DNA of 64,000 nucleotides from Acinetobacter sichuanensis (GTDB lineage: Bacteria; Pseudomonadota; Gammaproteobacteria; Pseudomonadales; Moraxellaceae), in contig NZ_PYIX02000018.1 in the NCBI RefSeq assembly GCF_003024515.2, positions 19,911 through 83,910 of the forward strand, written 5' to 3'. Positions 39,607-48,915 of this stretch are shown piece by piece. The notes beneath the pieces were generated by a model. It ran no database searches. It was given only the letters and a program-made list of their open reading frames with translations, and was not told the origin of the DNA. Position numbers and translations under genes: made by a program. Position 1 is the first letter of the stretch; each line of letters starts with the position of its first letter.

Positions 39607-41415
39607 ATGACCTCTATTGACTCATTTCCTGATGATGAAATCGAACGAGTTGTCTACCTATATAGTTGTTTAAAGTTAAATTCGAGTTCTGAATCTGACA
39701 ATATATTAATTGAAGTTCTACTTGTTGAGCTTGATGCGGCAAACCCTAATCGTTTAAATGTATCTGAAAATTCTTACAACAAATATGATGTCACTTTTCG
39801 AGATTTGGATACAGTACAAATTGGCACAATATGGAAAGGCCAAACACGAATAGAGGGAAGAAAATTCTCTTTTAATAACTGTCTGAGAACAGTTAATTTT
39901 GAGTTTGATTTTTCCATTAACGAACCAAAGATCATTAGATTTGATGCTAAGATTCCTGATTCAGACGAATACTACTTATATAATGAAAAAATATTCATTC
40001 CTAAAAATGAATACAGTGCAAATGTGCCTTTTAGATATTACCCATTTTTAATGAGTAAATATTGTATTTTAAAATCAAATGATAATATCGAAGTACTTAC
40101 AAGTTGTATTCATTCACTCCATGCTTTTTATATCCCTGCAAGAAAGGACATTAGAGGCCATATCATCAATGAAAATTACAGTATTTCACATATAGTTGAT
40201 TTATTTTTAGAAAAATATGAAATTCAAAATGTTGAAAATGTTGAAAATGTTGAAAAAATATCTGTTGTACTGAAAAAAAATATGGTTAAAACCATAGGAA
40301 AAGAAGCGATCACATTTTTGGCAAATCTAGCACTAAACAAAAACACCCAAGAAAAAGTGCTAAATATACGAAATTCGTTAAATGACATAAAACTCGATAA
40401 AACTGGAAAGCCATATCCATCTAGATTTCCTAGTGTAATTCCTCCGCATTCAACAACAATGAGCTTAACTGCCGAAGGTATTTGGCTTGAAAATGGAAAA
40501 CGATTTTTAATTACACACGTATCTAAAGTTTCTCCTATTGCTGATTTTCCTATAGTAGCTTATGCACCTGTAACAGAATCAGAGGAACAGATAGAAACCA
40601 TTGATAAAGATAAAGTTCATAGACAAGGTCGAAACAAAAAAAAACGCAATAACACTCGTATCAACACCCAAGAAGACCCATCTCACAACAGAGGTGAAAA
40701 TAAAAAACAGACTGATATTTCAGTAGATTTTACTGACTTCGATATTGAGATTATTGAAGAAGTAATTGAAACTGAATCAAATATACAATATATTGAAAGT
40801 AAAGAAAAAAATGAAAATAAAGATGAAGAATCATCAGGCAACCGTTATGGCAATAGAAAGAATAAACCTACAAAATCTGAAAATTCAGAAAAAAAACCGA
40901 ATAAACTAGATGTAGATGATCTTGCTCTTATATTTAGTAGTTTAAAAAACATTGAAGCTAAAAAAGATTCTACTAAATTAACTAAAGTATCTTGCATTGA
41001 TCAAAGTGGAAATCTTTCAGACACCTTTTCACTTTTACAGATAAAGCCCATCGTTAAATTCCCTATTCATAATACTTGGATTAACGATGACGTTGGAAGA
41101 TTACTTTTGTTTTTAAAGTTAGAGTTAGCCGAATTTCATGATCATCTTTACCTTATTGATATTAAGAAAAATAACAAAAATAATGAAGCATTTTGTTTTT
41201 TTCTATTTATTACCAAAGAGATGCTTAATGAAAAAAATATAACCATGATTTGTGAAGCAATTGAGGGGAAAAAAGGAACAAAAAAATGGTTCGATATTTG
41301 CAAGACTAACTTCAATCATAAAAGAGCCATGAAGCACATGCATACTGACCAAGCTGATTGGGTTGCAAGTTTTAATAAAATTTTCAAAATATTAATAAAA
41401 AAGAAAAAATTATAA
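39607..41415 (+). CDS. TnsE-like candidate at the transposon left end (uncertain)
   Basis: 602 residues, first gene inside the left end, reading inward. No enzyme motif. Layout: an N-terminal beta-rich region (residues 1-200), HSLHAFYIPARKDIRG, a segment PPHSTTMSLTAEGIWLENGKRFLITHVSKVS, a charged low-complexity linker (about 310-430, K/N/E/D-rich), and a C-terminal alpha/beta domain ending DQADWVASFNKIFK. Tn7 TnsE has a comparable plan and a similar tail (EGWAERV). A DNA repeat of 9 bases occurs three times near 40227. It may be a second target selector; it may equally be an unrelated cargo protein. Confidence 0.4.
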   Translation: MTSIDSFPDDEIERVVYLYSCLKLNSSSESDNILIEVLLVELDAANPNRLNVSENSYNKYDVTFRDLDTVQIGTIWKGQTRIEGRKFSFNNCLRTVNFEFDFSINEPKIIRFDAKIPDSDEYYLYNEKIFIPKNEYSANVPFRYYPFLMSKYCILKSNDNIEVLTSCIHSLHAFYIPARKDIRGHIINENYSISHIVDLFLEKYEIQNVENVENVEKISVVLKKNMVKTIGKEAITFLANLALNKNTQEKVLNIRNSLNDIKLDKTGKPYPSRFPSVIPPHSTTMSLTAEGIWLENGKRFLITHVSKVSPIADFPIVAYAPVTESEEQIETIDKDKVHRQGRNKKKRNNTRINTQEDPSHNRGENKKQTDISVDFTDFDIEIIEEVIETESNIQYIESKEKNENKDEESSGNRYGNRKNKPTKSENSEKKPNKLDVDDLALIFSSLKNIEAKKDSTKLTKVSCIDQSGNLSDTFSLLQIKPIVKFPIHNTWINDDVGRLLLFLKLELAEFHDHLYLIDIKKNNKNNEAFCFFLFITKEMLNEKNITMICEAIEGKKGTKKWFDICKTNFNHKRAMKHMHTDQADWVASFNKIFKILIKKKKL

Positions 41416-41790
41416 ATAGAGAATTAAATTTACTAAAATATGCTTCGTATTTATTGAAGAATTACGAAGCAGCTTGTTTTAAAACTTCTACTTCAAAATG
41501 ATCCATTAGCTTCTTTATTACTTCTTTTTAAATAGATAACTCATATAAAGAATAGTATGAAATATATCTAAAACTTCCAACAGGTTTCTCAATCAACCAA
41601 TATTAATAAAGTTATTATAAAACAATAATTTAGCTTAACAAAATCAAGTGTTTATTATTAATAATAGTTTCAGCCAAATTAAAATTACTTCCCATTTAAC
41701 AGTTTTCTCCACACAATCTCCACATAACATTAGCAATTCATAAACACTGCTATTTCAAAATAGTAGCATCTAAAACTCTCTCTGAAAAAC
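41416..41790. other. gene-free stretch: hairpin, gene remnant and adaptor promoter region
   Basis: TGCTTCGTA (41441-41449) and TACGAAGCA (41463-41471) form a terminator-like hairpin, followed by GCTTGTTTT. On the minus strand 41462-41527 encodes a 22-residue tail EVIKKLMDHFEVEVLKQAAS with a stop, preceded by a stop, which looks like the remains of a lost gene. The right half is the regulatory region of the efflux operon and contains the tandem repeat at 41706-41727. Confidence 0.5.
41706..41727 (+). promoter_or_regulatory. tandem direct repeat, putative AdeR operator
   Basis: TCTCCACACAA (41706-41716) is followed immediately by TCTCCACATAA (41717-41727), 10 of 11 bases identical. It lies 63 bases upstream of the adeA-like ATG. 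As I recall it, the A. baumannii AdeR operator between adeR and adeA is also a tandem TCTCCACAC repeat. An AdeR-like regulator is encoded on the same transposon. Confidence 0.65.
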
Positions 41791-42954
41791 ATGCAAACAT
41801 GTCATCATTTAATAAGTTCAATACTTATTACAACTGTACTTTTGATCGGCTGTACACAATCCAAAGATGCTGAACAGTCCGCAGCAGAAATGCCGCCGGT
41901 GGTGGTCAGTACCATCACTGTATTACCGCAATCTATGAATGTAATTGAAAATCTTCCCGGCCGTGTTACAGCTTACCGGATTGCTGAAATTCGTCCGCAA
42001 GTAGGTGGAATTGTTGATAAAGTGCTTTTTAAACAAGGCTCTTATGTGCAAGCAGGTCAACCACTTTTTAAATTAAATTCTGAAATCTTTCAGGCAGATG
42101 TAAAAAGCAATCAAGCTACTTTAAACCGTGCACAAGCTGAGGTGACACGTTTGCAGGTGCTGTTAAAACGCTACACTGAATTGGTAAAAGTAAATGCGGT
42201 TAGTCAGCAGGAATACAACAATACGGAAGCAGATTATAAAAAAGCAAAAGCCGATGTGGCGCAAATGCAAGCTATGTTAAGTAGACAGCAGCTCAATCTT
42301 AAATATGCCACTGTCACAGCACCCATCTCAGGAACGATTGGTGAAATCTTAGTGACTGAAGGTGCATTGGTTGGTCAAGGCGATAGCAATGCGATGGCCG
42401 TAATACAACAGATTAATAAAGTCTACGTCGATGTAAAGCAATCAATTAGTGATTATGAAAAGCTACAGGAAGCTTTGCAGCAAGGTGACGTGTCAAACAT
42501 CAAACATACGGTTGAAATCCTGAATAGTCAGGGTAAACCTTATAATGTCACAGGTGAAATCCTATTTTCAGATACTAAAGTTGATCCTGACACGGGTGAT
42601 GTCACGATTCGTATTCTAGTCAATAATCAAAATCAAAAACTTTTGCCAGGCATGTATGTTCGAGTCAATATGAGCCGAGCTCAAGTTGAAAATGCGCTGT
42701 TAGTACCTGAACAAGCGATTCAACATGATATTAATGGTAAAGCCAATGTTACGATTGTTAATCAAAAAGGTTTAGCGCAAAGCAAGCCTATTCAGCTTGG
42801 TCAACGTTATCAAAATAGCTATGTAGTAACACAAGGATTACAAGCAGGCGAAAAAGTTATTGTTGAAGGCGCTGATCGTATACAGCCTGAGCAAAAACTA
42901 AAAATTAAGCAGTGGCAACCTACAAATACTCAGGAAAGTGGAGGCAAGAAATAA
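41791..42954 (+). CDS. adeA-like: RND efflux periplasmic adaptor, AdeA-like
   Basis: 387 residues. Lipoprotein signal with lipobox LIGC (Cys at about residue 21). Membrane-fusion-protein layout: AEIRPQVGGIVDKVLFKQGSYVQAGQPLFKL (lipoyl half), a helical hairpin (residues about 100-170), YATVTAPISGTIGEILVTEGALVGQGD, and a beta-barrel domain with DTGDVTIRILVNN ... LLPGMYVRVNM. Very close in pattern to A. baumannii AdeA. It links the inner-membrane pump to an outer-membrane channel. The stop overlaps the pump gene start (TAATG). Confidence 0.92.
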   Translation: MQTCHHLISSILITTVLLIGCTQSKDAEQSAAEMPPVVVSTITVLPQSMNVIENLPGRVTAYRIAEIRPQVGGIVDKVLFKQGSYVQAGQPLFKLNSEIFQADVKSNQATLNRAQAEVTRLQVLLKRYTELVKVNAVSQQEYNNTEADYKKAKADVAQMQAMLSRQQLNLKYATVTAPISGTIGEILVTEGALVGQGDSNAMAVIQQINKVYVDVKQSISDYEKLQEALQQGDVSNIKHTVEILNSQGKPYNVTGEILFSDTKVDPDTGDVTIRILVNNQNQKLLPGMYVRVNMSRAQVENALLVPEQAIQHDINGKANVTIVNQKGLAQSKPIQLGQRYQNSYVVTQGLQAGEKVIVEGADRIQPEQKLKIKQWQPTNTQESGGKK

Positions 42955-45900
42955 TGTCTCAATTTTTCATTAAGCGTCCTGTTTTTGCATGGGTGATCGC
43001 TTTATTTATTATTTTGTTAGGTGTACTCAGTATTCCCAAGTTACCTATTGCAAGATTTCCGAGTGTTGCGCCACCACAGATCAGTATTACTGCAATCTAT
43101 CCAGGTGCTACCCCAAAGACACTGAATGATAGTGTTGTGACATTGATTGAGCGGGAAATGTCAGCTGTCAAGAACTTACTGTATTACAGTTCAAGTTCGG
43201 ATAGTTCTGGAACAGCAACAATCACCGCAACCTTTAAACCAGGCACAGATGTAGAACTGGCACAAGTTGATGTACAAAACAAAATTAAAGCCATTGAGTC
43301 GCGCCTACCCCAAACAGTTCGACAACAGGGGCTGATGGTTGATGCTGCATCATCTGGTTTTTTAATGATGGTGGGGTTGAGTTCACCAAATGGCAAATAT
43401 AGTGAAATTGATGTCAGTGACTATATGACTCGCTATGTAATTGAAGAATTAAAACGGGTCGAAGGTGTTGGTAAAGTCCAAAACTTTGGTGCTGAGAAAG
43501 CCATGCGAATTTGGGTCGATCCAGACCGCTTGGTCTCTTATGGATTGAGTATTCAAGATGTGAATACAGCCATCCAAAACCAAAACTTGCCGATATCACC
43601 GGGTCGTATTGGTGATGTTCCTGCGTTGAAGGGGCAACAAATCACCATTCCTTTGACTGCTCAAGGTCAATTAGAAACTGTAGAGCAATTCAAGAACATT
43701 AGTTTACGTGCTCAACAAAATGGTGCCATTGTTCGATTATCGGATGTTGCTCGTGTCGAAATTGGTGCGCAAATGTATAACTTTGCGATTTTAGAAAATG
43801 GTAAAGCCTCTACAGCTGTGGCGATACAAATGAGTCCTGGTGCCAATGCTGTTAAGACTGCAGAGGGTGTAAAAGCAAAAATTGAACAATTAAGTCTAGC
43901 ATTGCCTGATGGTATGAAATTCTCTATACCTTACGACACTGCACCTTTTGTAAAAGTTTCGATTGAAAAAGTAATCATGACATTGCTTGAAGCTATGGCT
44001 TTAGTTTTTATTGTCATGTTTATTTTCTTACATAATGTTCGATACACCTTAATTCCAGCGATCGTTGCACCGATTGCATTGCTTGGCACATTTTCAGTCA
44101 TGCTACTTGCAGGTTTTTCGATTAATGTGCTGACCATGTTCGGCATGGTGCTTGCGATTGGGATTATTGTCGATGATGCGATTGTGGTCATTGAGAATGT
44201 TGAACGAATTATGGCGACAGAAAGTTTATCTCCAGTTGAAGCCACATCTAAAGCCATGAAGGAAATTACCAATCCGATTATTGGTATTACCTTAGTGTTA
44301 GCCGCTGTATTCTTGCCGATGGCATTGGCGTCAGGCTCGGTGGGGATTATCTATCGCCAATTCACCATTACCATGTCAGTTTCCATTTTATTCTCAGCTT
44401 TCCTTGCATTGACATTAACCCCTGCGTTATGTGCAACAATGTTAAAACCGATTGATCAAGACCATCAGAAAAAAGGTGTTTTTGCATGGTTTGATCGCAG
44501 TTTTGAGAAGCTGAACAATCGCTACGAACGTAGTTTATTTAAAGTAATTAAACATAAAACCCTCGCAATGTTATGTTTCTTAGGCATTGTCATTGTGCTG
44601 ATTTTTAGTTTTAAACACGTTCCGACTGCGTTTATGCCAGAAGAAGATCAGGGGTGGTTTATGACTTCAATTCAGCTTCCTGCGGATGCAACTCAAGAAC
44701 GTACCCGTAAAGTCGTTGCTGAGTTTCAAAATCATTTAGACCAAGAAACGGGTATTAAAGACAATATGGCAGTCTTAGGTTTTGGTTTTAGTGGTTCTGG
44801 TCAGAATACAGCGATGTATTTTACTAATCTATTGCCATTCGAAGAGCGTACTATTACGGCACAAGAAGTTGTGAATAATGCCAATATGGCGATGGCTGAA
44901 AGTTCAGAAGGCCAGACCATGTCTGTGTTACCACCAGCCATTGATGAACTGGGGAATTCATCTGGTTTTTCATTGCGATTATTAGATCATGGCAACATTG
45001 GTATGCCTGCTTTAAGAGAGGCGCAAGATCAGCTTTTAGCATTAGCATCACAAAGTAAAATCGTGGCGGAGGTCTATCCTGAAGGTTTGCCTGACGGCAG
45101 TTCTGTAGAGCTTAAAATTGATCGCGATAAATTGCAGGCTTTGGGTGTTAATTTCAGTGATGTGACCGATATTATTTCGACCTCGATGGGTTCGATGTAT
45201 GTCAATGATTTCCCAAATCAAGATCGTATGCAACAAGTCATTGTGCAACTTGATGCCAAATCACGCATGAGTATTGAAGATATTCTTCAGATTAAAGTGA
45301 ACAGTCAAAGCGGTAAATTGGTTTCAATGTCTGAAATAATTACACCCATTTGGCAACATTCACCACAACAATACAATCGTTACAACGGTCGTCCATCATT
45401 GAGTATTTCTGGCAGTCCAGCAGCAGGTGTATCTTCAGGACAAGCCATGACTGAGATGGAAAATTTGATTAAACAGCTTCCGAAAGGTGTGGGTTATGAG
45501 TGGACTGGGATTTCTCTAGAAGAAAAACAGTCGGAATCACAAACCTTGTTTTTATTACTGTTGTCGATGTTAGTCGTTTTCCTTGTCTTGGCAGCACTTT
45601 ATGAAAGCTGGTCAATTCCATTCTCTGTGATGCTAGTTGTCCCTCTAGGGTTGATTGGCGCCTTTTTAGCAGTAATGTTACGTGGTATGCCAAATGATAT
45701 TTTCTTTAAGGTCGGCATGATCACGATTATTGGTCTATCTGCAAAGAATGCCATTTTGATTGTTGAGTTTGCAAAAGCATTAAGAGAAGAAGGAATGGGT
45801 TTAGTGGAGGCAACCGTTGCAGCCGCTAAATTGCGCTTACGTCCAATCCTAATGACATCTTTGGCATTTACCTGTGGCGTTATTCCTTTAGTCATTGCCA

Positions 45901-46055
45901 GTGGCGCTAGTTCTGAAACTCAAAAAGCGATTGGTACAGGCGTCTTTGGCGGCATGATCAGCGCAACAATTCTAGCTGTTATTTTTGTACCGATTTTCTT
46001 TATTGTCGTCATGAGCATGGTTGAGAAATTCTCGAAACGTAAAGCGGCACATTAA
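42954..46055 (+). CDS. adeB-like: RND multidrug efflux pump, AdeB-like
   Basis: 1033 residues from the ATG at 42954 with GGAGG 10 bases upstream. HAE1-type RND pump with 12 membrane segments: SQFFIKRPVFAWVIALFII, the TM4 proton-relay pair in LAIGIIVDDAIVVIENV, the TM10 lysine in GLSAKNAILIVEFAKAL, FMPEEDQGWFM and RLRPILMTSLAF. The whole sequence follows A. baumannii AdeB in its motifs. Expected substrates include aminoglycosides, tetracyclines, tigecycline and fluoroquinolones. No outer-membrane channel gene is nearby. Confidence 0.94.
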   Translation: MSQFFIKRPVFAWVIALFIILLGVLSIPKLPIARFPSVAPPQISITAIYPGATPKTLNDSVVTLIEREMSAVKNLLYYSSSSDSSGTATITATFKPGTDVELAQVDVQNKIKAIESRLPQTVRQQGLMVDAASSGFLMMVGLSSPNGKYSEIDVSDYMTRYVIEELKRVEGVGKVQNFGAEKAMRIWVDPDRLVSYGLSIQDVNTAIQNQNLPISPGRIGDVPALKGQQITIPLTAQGQLETVEQFKNISLRAQQNGAIVRLSDVARVEIGAQMYNFAILENGKASTAVAIQMSPGANAVKTAEGVKAKIEQLSLALPDGMKFSIPYDTAPFVKVSIEKVIMTLLEAMALVFIVMFIFLHNVRYTLIPAIVAPIALLGTFSVMLLAGFSINVLTMFGMVLAIGIIVDDAIVVIENVERIMATESLSPVEATSKAMKEITNPIIGITLVLAAVFLPMALASGSVGIIYRQFTITMSVSILFSAFLALTLTPALCATMLKPIDQDHQKKGVFAWFDRSFEKLNNRYERSLFKVIKHKTLAMLCFLGIVIVLIFSFKHVPTAFMPEEDQGWFMTSIQLPADATQERTRKVVAEFQNHLDQETGIKDNMAVLGFGFSGSGQNTAMYFTNLLPFEERTITAQEVVNNANMAMAESSEGQTMSVLPPAIDELGNSSGFSLRLLDHGNIGMPALREAQDQLLALASQSKIVAEVYPEGLPDGSSVELKIDRDKLQALGVNFSDVTDIISTSMGSMYVNDFPNQDRMQQVIVQLDAKSRMSIEDILQIKVNSQSGKLVSMSEIITPIWQHSPQQYNRYNGRPSLSISGSPAAGVSSGQAMTEMENLIKQLPKGVGYEWTGISLEEKQSESQTLFLLLLSMLVVFLVLAALYESWSIPFSVMLVVPLGLIGAFLAVMLRGMPNDIFFKVGMITIIGLSAKNAILIVEFAKALREEGMGLVEATVAAAKLRLRPILMTSLAFTCGVIPLVIASGASSETQKAIGTGVFGGMISATILAVIFVPIFFIVVMSMVEKFSKRKAAH

Positions 46056-46181
46056 GCATCAAAACTGAGAATAAAAGCTAAATATAAAAGCTGTGGGTTA
46101 ACGAGTTTAGCCCACAACAAATCTTTCATTTACATCTTTATTTCAGAATTGATTTAATAAACCATCAATATAGGTTTGATC

Positions 46182-47696
46182 ATGAAAGCTACGAATCTTG
46201 ATCCGAAACGCTGGTGGATATTGCTCGCTGTCGTGCTTGCATTTCTGCCGATTGTGATTGATATGACTGTACTGCATGTTGCGGTTCCATCATTAACCCA
46301 ATCATTGAGTGCCTCAAGCAACCAAGTCTTATGGATTATTGATATTTATCCATTACTTATGGCTGGACTTTTAGTTCCGATGGGAACTTTGGCTGATCGT
46401 GTCGGCAATCGTAAGATTCTGCTGATTGGCTTGGTTATATTTGGAATTGCCTCAGTCCTTGCGGCATTTTCCCAAACGGCTTCTATGCTGATTGCCGCAC
46501 GTGCTTTATTAGCATTAGGCGGTGCCATGATTATGCCCTGTGTATTGGGTATTATTCGCAGAACCTTCGAAGACAGTCGCGAACGTGCCATTGCGCTGGG
46601 TATTTGGGGCACAATCGGATCAGCCGGTGCCGCCATTGGACCGCTCATTGGTGGTGGATTGTTAGAATATTTCTGGTGGGGTTCAGTTTTCCTCATTAAT
46701 GTCCCAATCATGTTAGTTGTCGCCCCAATGTGCTATTTCTTATTATCCAAAAATGAAGCTGTAACCTCTGGACATTGGGCATTTGGTCAGGCGCTATTGC
46801 TAATTTTCGGTTTGGTTTCATTTGTATATGCGCTCAAAGCAGGCTTAGGCGGTAAACAGTCGTTGTTAATTGTCCTTCCTTTAGTCATTTTTTCTATTGG
46901 ATTATTAACCATATTTGTACGCAAACAGCTGAATTCTCCTCAACCGATGCTAGATCTTTCACTATTTTCACGCCCTGCTATTTTAGCAGGCATTATTATG
47001 GCAATGGTTGCTGCAGGCGCTTTGGCAGGTGTGGAATTAACCTTAGCGATGGAGCTGCAATATGTCATTCGTTTAACACCACTACAAGCTGGTCTTTTTA
47101 TGGTTCCGATTATGGTTGCTGCTGCTATTGGTGGGCCTATTGCTGGATTTTTATCTAATAAATTCGGACTGCGTCTAGTTGCAACATTTTCATTAATATT
47201 GGCAGCAATTGCGTTGATCAGTTTGAGTTATTCAGATTTTCATCATCCGGGAATTATTGTTCCCTTTATTTTAGCTTCAATTGGACTCACTCTAAGTATC
47301 GGTTTAACAGCTTCATCCATTGCGATCATGGGCTCAGTACCTGCAGAAAAGGGCGGTGCGGCAGGTTCACTTGAAAGTACAGGTTATGAACTGGGTACAG
47401 GACTAGGTATTACTTTATTTGGTGTTTTCATGGCCTATATATTTGGCAGTCATCTTCAAGTGCCGTCAGATTTAACTGCTGTTTTAGCAGAAAAAGCCAG
47501 ACTATCGATTGGTGATACCTATTTAGTGGCGAGCCAGTTACCCGTTGAACAAGGTACAGCATTGATTAACGCAGGTAAAATTGCCTTCAGTTCAGCTCAT
47601 GTTAATTTATTATTAACAGCAGGGATTATCATCGGCATACTCTCCATTGTGGTATTTTTTATGCTAGCGAAATATCGAGATGAGAATTCATTGTAA
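46182..47696 (+). CDS. smvA-like: MFS multidrug exporter, SmvA/QacA-like (DHA2 family)
   Basis: 504 residues from the ATG at 46182 (an in-frame TTG at 46176 is less likely). Fourteen membrane segments. Motif A is seen as MGTLADRVGNRKI (about residue 68) and motif C-type GTIGSAGAAIGPLIGG. The start DMTVLHVAVPSLTQSLSASSNQVLWIIDIYPLLMAGLLVPMG closely follows Salmonella SmvA, which exports methyl viologen and quaternary ammonium biocides. It lies 126 bases after the pump gene in the same direction, so co-transcription is likely. Confidence 0.88.
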   Translation: MKATNLDPKRWWILLAVVLAFLPIVIDMTVLHVAVPSLTQSLSASSNQVLWIIDIYPLLMAGLLVPMGTLADRVGNRKILLIGLVIFGIASVLAAFSQTASMLIAARALLALGGAMIMPCVLGIIRRTFEDSRERAIALGIWGTIGSAGAAIGPLIGGGLLEYFWWGSVFLINVPIMLVVAPMCYFLLSKNEAVTSGHWAFGQALLLIFGLVSFVYALKAGLGGKQSLLIVLPLVIFSIGLLTIFVRKQLNSPQPMLDLSLFSRPAILAGIIMAMVAAGALAGVELTLAMELQYVIRLTPLQAGLFMVPIMVAAAIGGPIAGFLSNKFGLRLVATFSLILAAIALISLSYSDFHHPGIIVPFILASIGLTLSIGLTASSIAIMGSVPAEKGGAAGSLESTGYELGTGLGITLFGVFMAYIFGSHLQVPSDLTAVLAEKARLSIGDTYLVASQLPVEQGTALINAGKIAFSSAHVNLLLTAGIIIGILSIVVFFMLAKYRDENSL

Positions 47697-47799
47697 TGAA
47701 ATTTATTTGAGGATCATCAAACAGAATGGTTAAGTTCAGACATCAATTTATCTTAAATTTATGGTTTAAATGAAGCCGTATTGATCTGAACTTAACACA

Positions 47800-48915
47800 T
47801 TATAAATGAGTTGATGTCTTACGATTTATACGATTTAGTTGAATAGTAAAACAGCTGCCACCTAAGTTTTTGGATTTAGAATAATAAATATGACCTTGGT
47901 GTGCTTCAATAATTGCATCAATCACTGCCAAGCCTAATCCAGTACCGCCATCTAGACGTGATCTAGAGTCTTCCAGACGATAGAATGGCTTGAACAGATG
48001 TGCAAGATGCGATTCATCAATACCAGGACCTTCATCTTCAAACATTAATAGCCAATGTTCTGCTGTGGCCATCGTTGTAATATTGATTTGTCCAGCATTC
48101 GAATATCTTAGAAAATTAGAAAATAATGCAATAAAGACTTGTTCCATCCTTCTTATATCAACGCAAACCAATTTATCCGTCAAATTTAAAATAATAGTTA
48201 AACCTTTAACCTGAAACCGTTCATTAAACATCTGCAGACATTTTTCAATACTATCTTTTAAATTGGTCTTTTCTAGTTCTAAACGTAATTGTTTATTTTC
48301 AATAAGTGTCAGTGTCCGTAAATCTTCCACAAGGTAAGATAAGCCTTCGACTTGGTTCAATAAGCTTAGGTGTAAAGCTTGATCGGCAATAAATATACCA
48401 TCGACAATACCTTGCAAGCGACCTTGTAATATTGTCACAGGTGTTCGTAATTCATGTGCAATTGCAGCATTCCAAACAGTTGAATTCTTAACTGATACTT
48501 CAAGTTGGTTTGCCATTTCATTGAAGTTCTCAATAAGGGACTTGATTTCATGTGGAATATCATGATGTGGCTGTTTAATTCTGAGTGCTAAATTACCTTG
48601 TTGAATTTGTTGAATAACATCTGCTAAATCACTAATTGGCTGTGTATAGCGTTTTCCATATTTAAAGGCGAGGATAGTAGAAAGAAAAAAGCCTGTTAAT
48701 AGCACTAAAAACAGCCAGATAAAGTCAACATAGGTAACTGAAAATTCATTTGAATTAATAACTTGCGTATTTAGAAAACCTATTTTTATCGCCCAGCTAT
48801 AAACAAAATAGCCAATCATGAAAGATAACAGCGTAATGCCTAAATTGAGTAGGCTCATCATGATAATAAACTGGAAGTTAATTCCAACTGAATTTTTAAA
48901 AAAGTTAAATTTCAT
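47800..48915 (-). CDS. adeS-like: sensor histidine kinase, AdeS-like
   Basis: 371 residues. Two membrane helices (residues about 15-40 and 65-90) around a short periplasmic loop, a HAMP domain (KRYTQPISDLADVIQQIQQGNLALRI), H-box NAAIAHELRTPVTILQGRLQGIVDG, N-box FSNFLRYSNAGQ, G1 EDEGPGID and G2 GGTGLGLAV. Strong likeness to AdeS, including VEGLSYLVEDLRTLTLIENKQLRL. Overlaps the adeR-like stop by 11 bases. Probably controls the AdeAB-like pump on the same element. Confidence 0.93.
   Translation of the reverse strand: MKFNFFKNSVGINFQFIIMMSLLNLGITLLSFMIGYFVYSWAIKIGFLNTQVINSNEFSVTYVDFIWLFLVLLTGFFLSTILAFKYGKRYTQPISDLADVIQQIQQGNLALRIKQPHHDIPHEIKSLIENFNEMANQLEVSVKNSTVWNAAIAHELRTPVTILQGRLQGIVDGIFIADQALHLSLLNQVEGLSYLVEDLRTLTLIENKQLRLELEKTNLKDSIEKCLQMFNERFQVKGLTIILNLTDKLVCVDIRRMEQVFIALFSNFLRYSNAGQINITTMATAEHWLLMFEDEGPGIDESHLAHLFKPFYRLEDSRSRLDGGTGLGLAVIDAIIEAHQGHIYYSKSKNLGGSCFTIQLNRINRKTSTHL

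Noticed and set aside
43931..44272. 113-residue open frame antisense to the AdeB-like pump
   Set aside because: Shadow of the pump gene; other antisense frames at 45599-45895 and 46346-46711 are the same effect.
41791..47696. An outer-membrane channel gene (adeC/oprM type) in the efflux operon
   Set aside because: The third gene is a 14-helix MFS exporter, and no lipoprotein of the channel family is encoded nearby.
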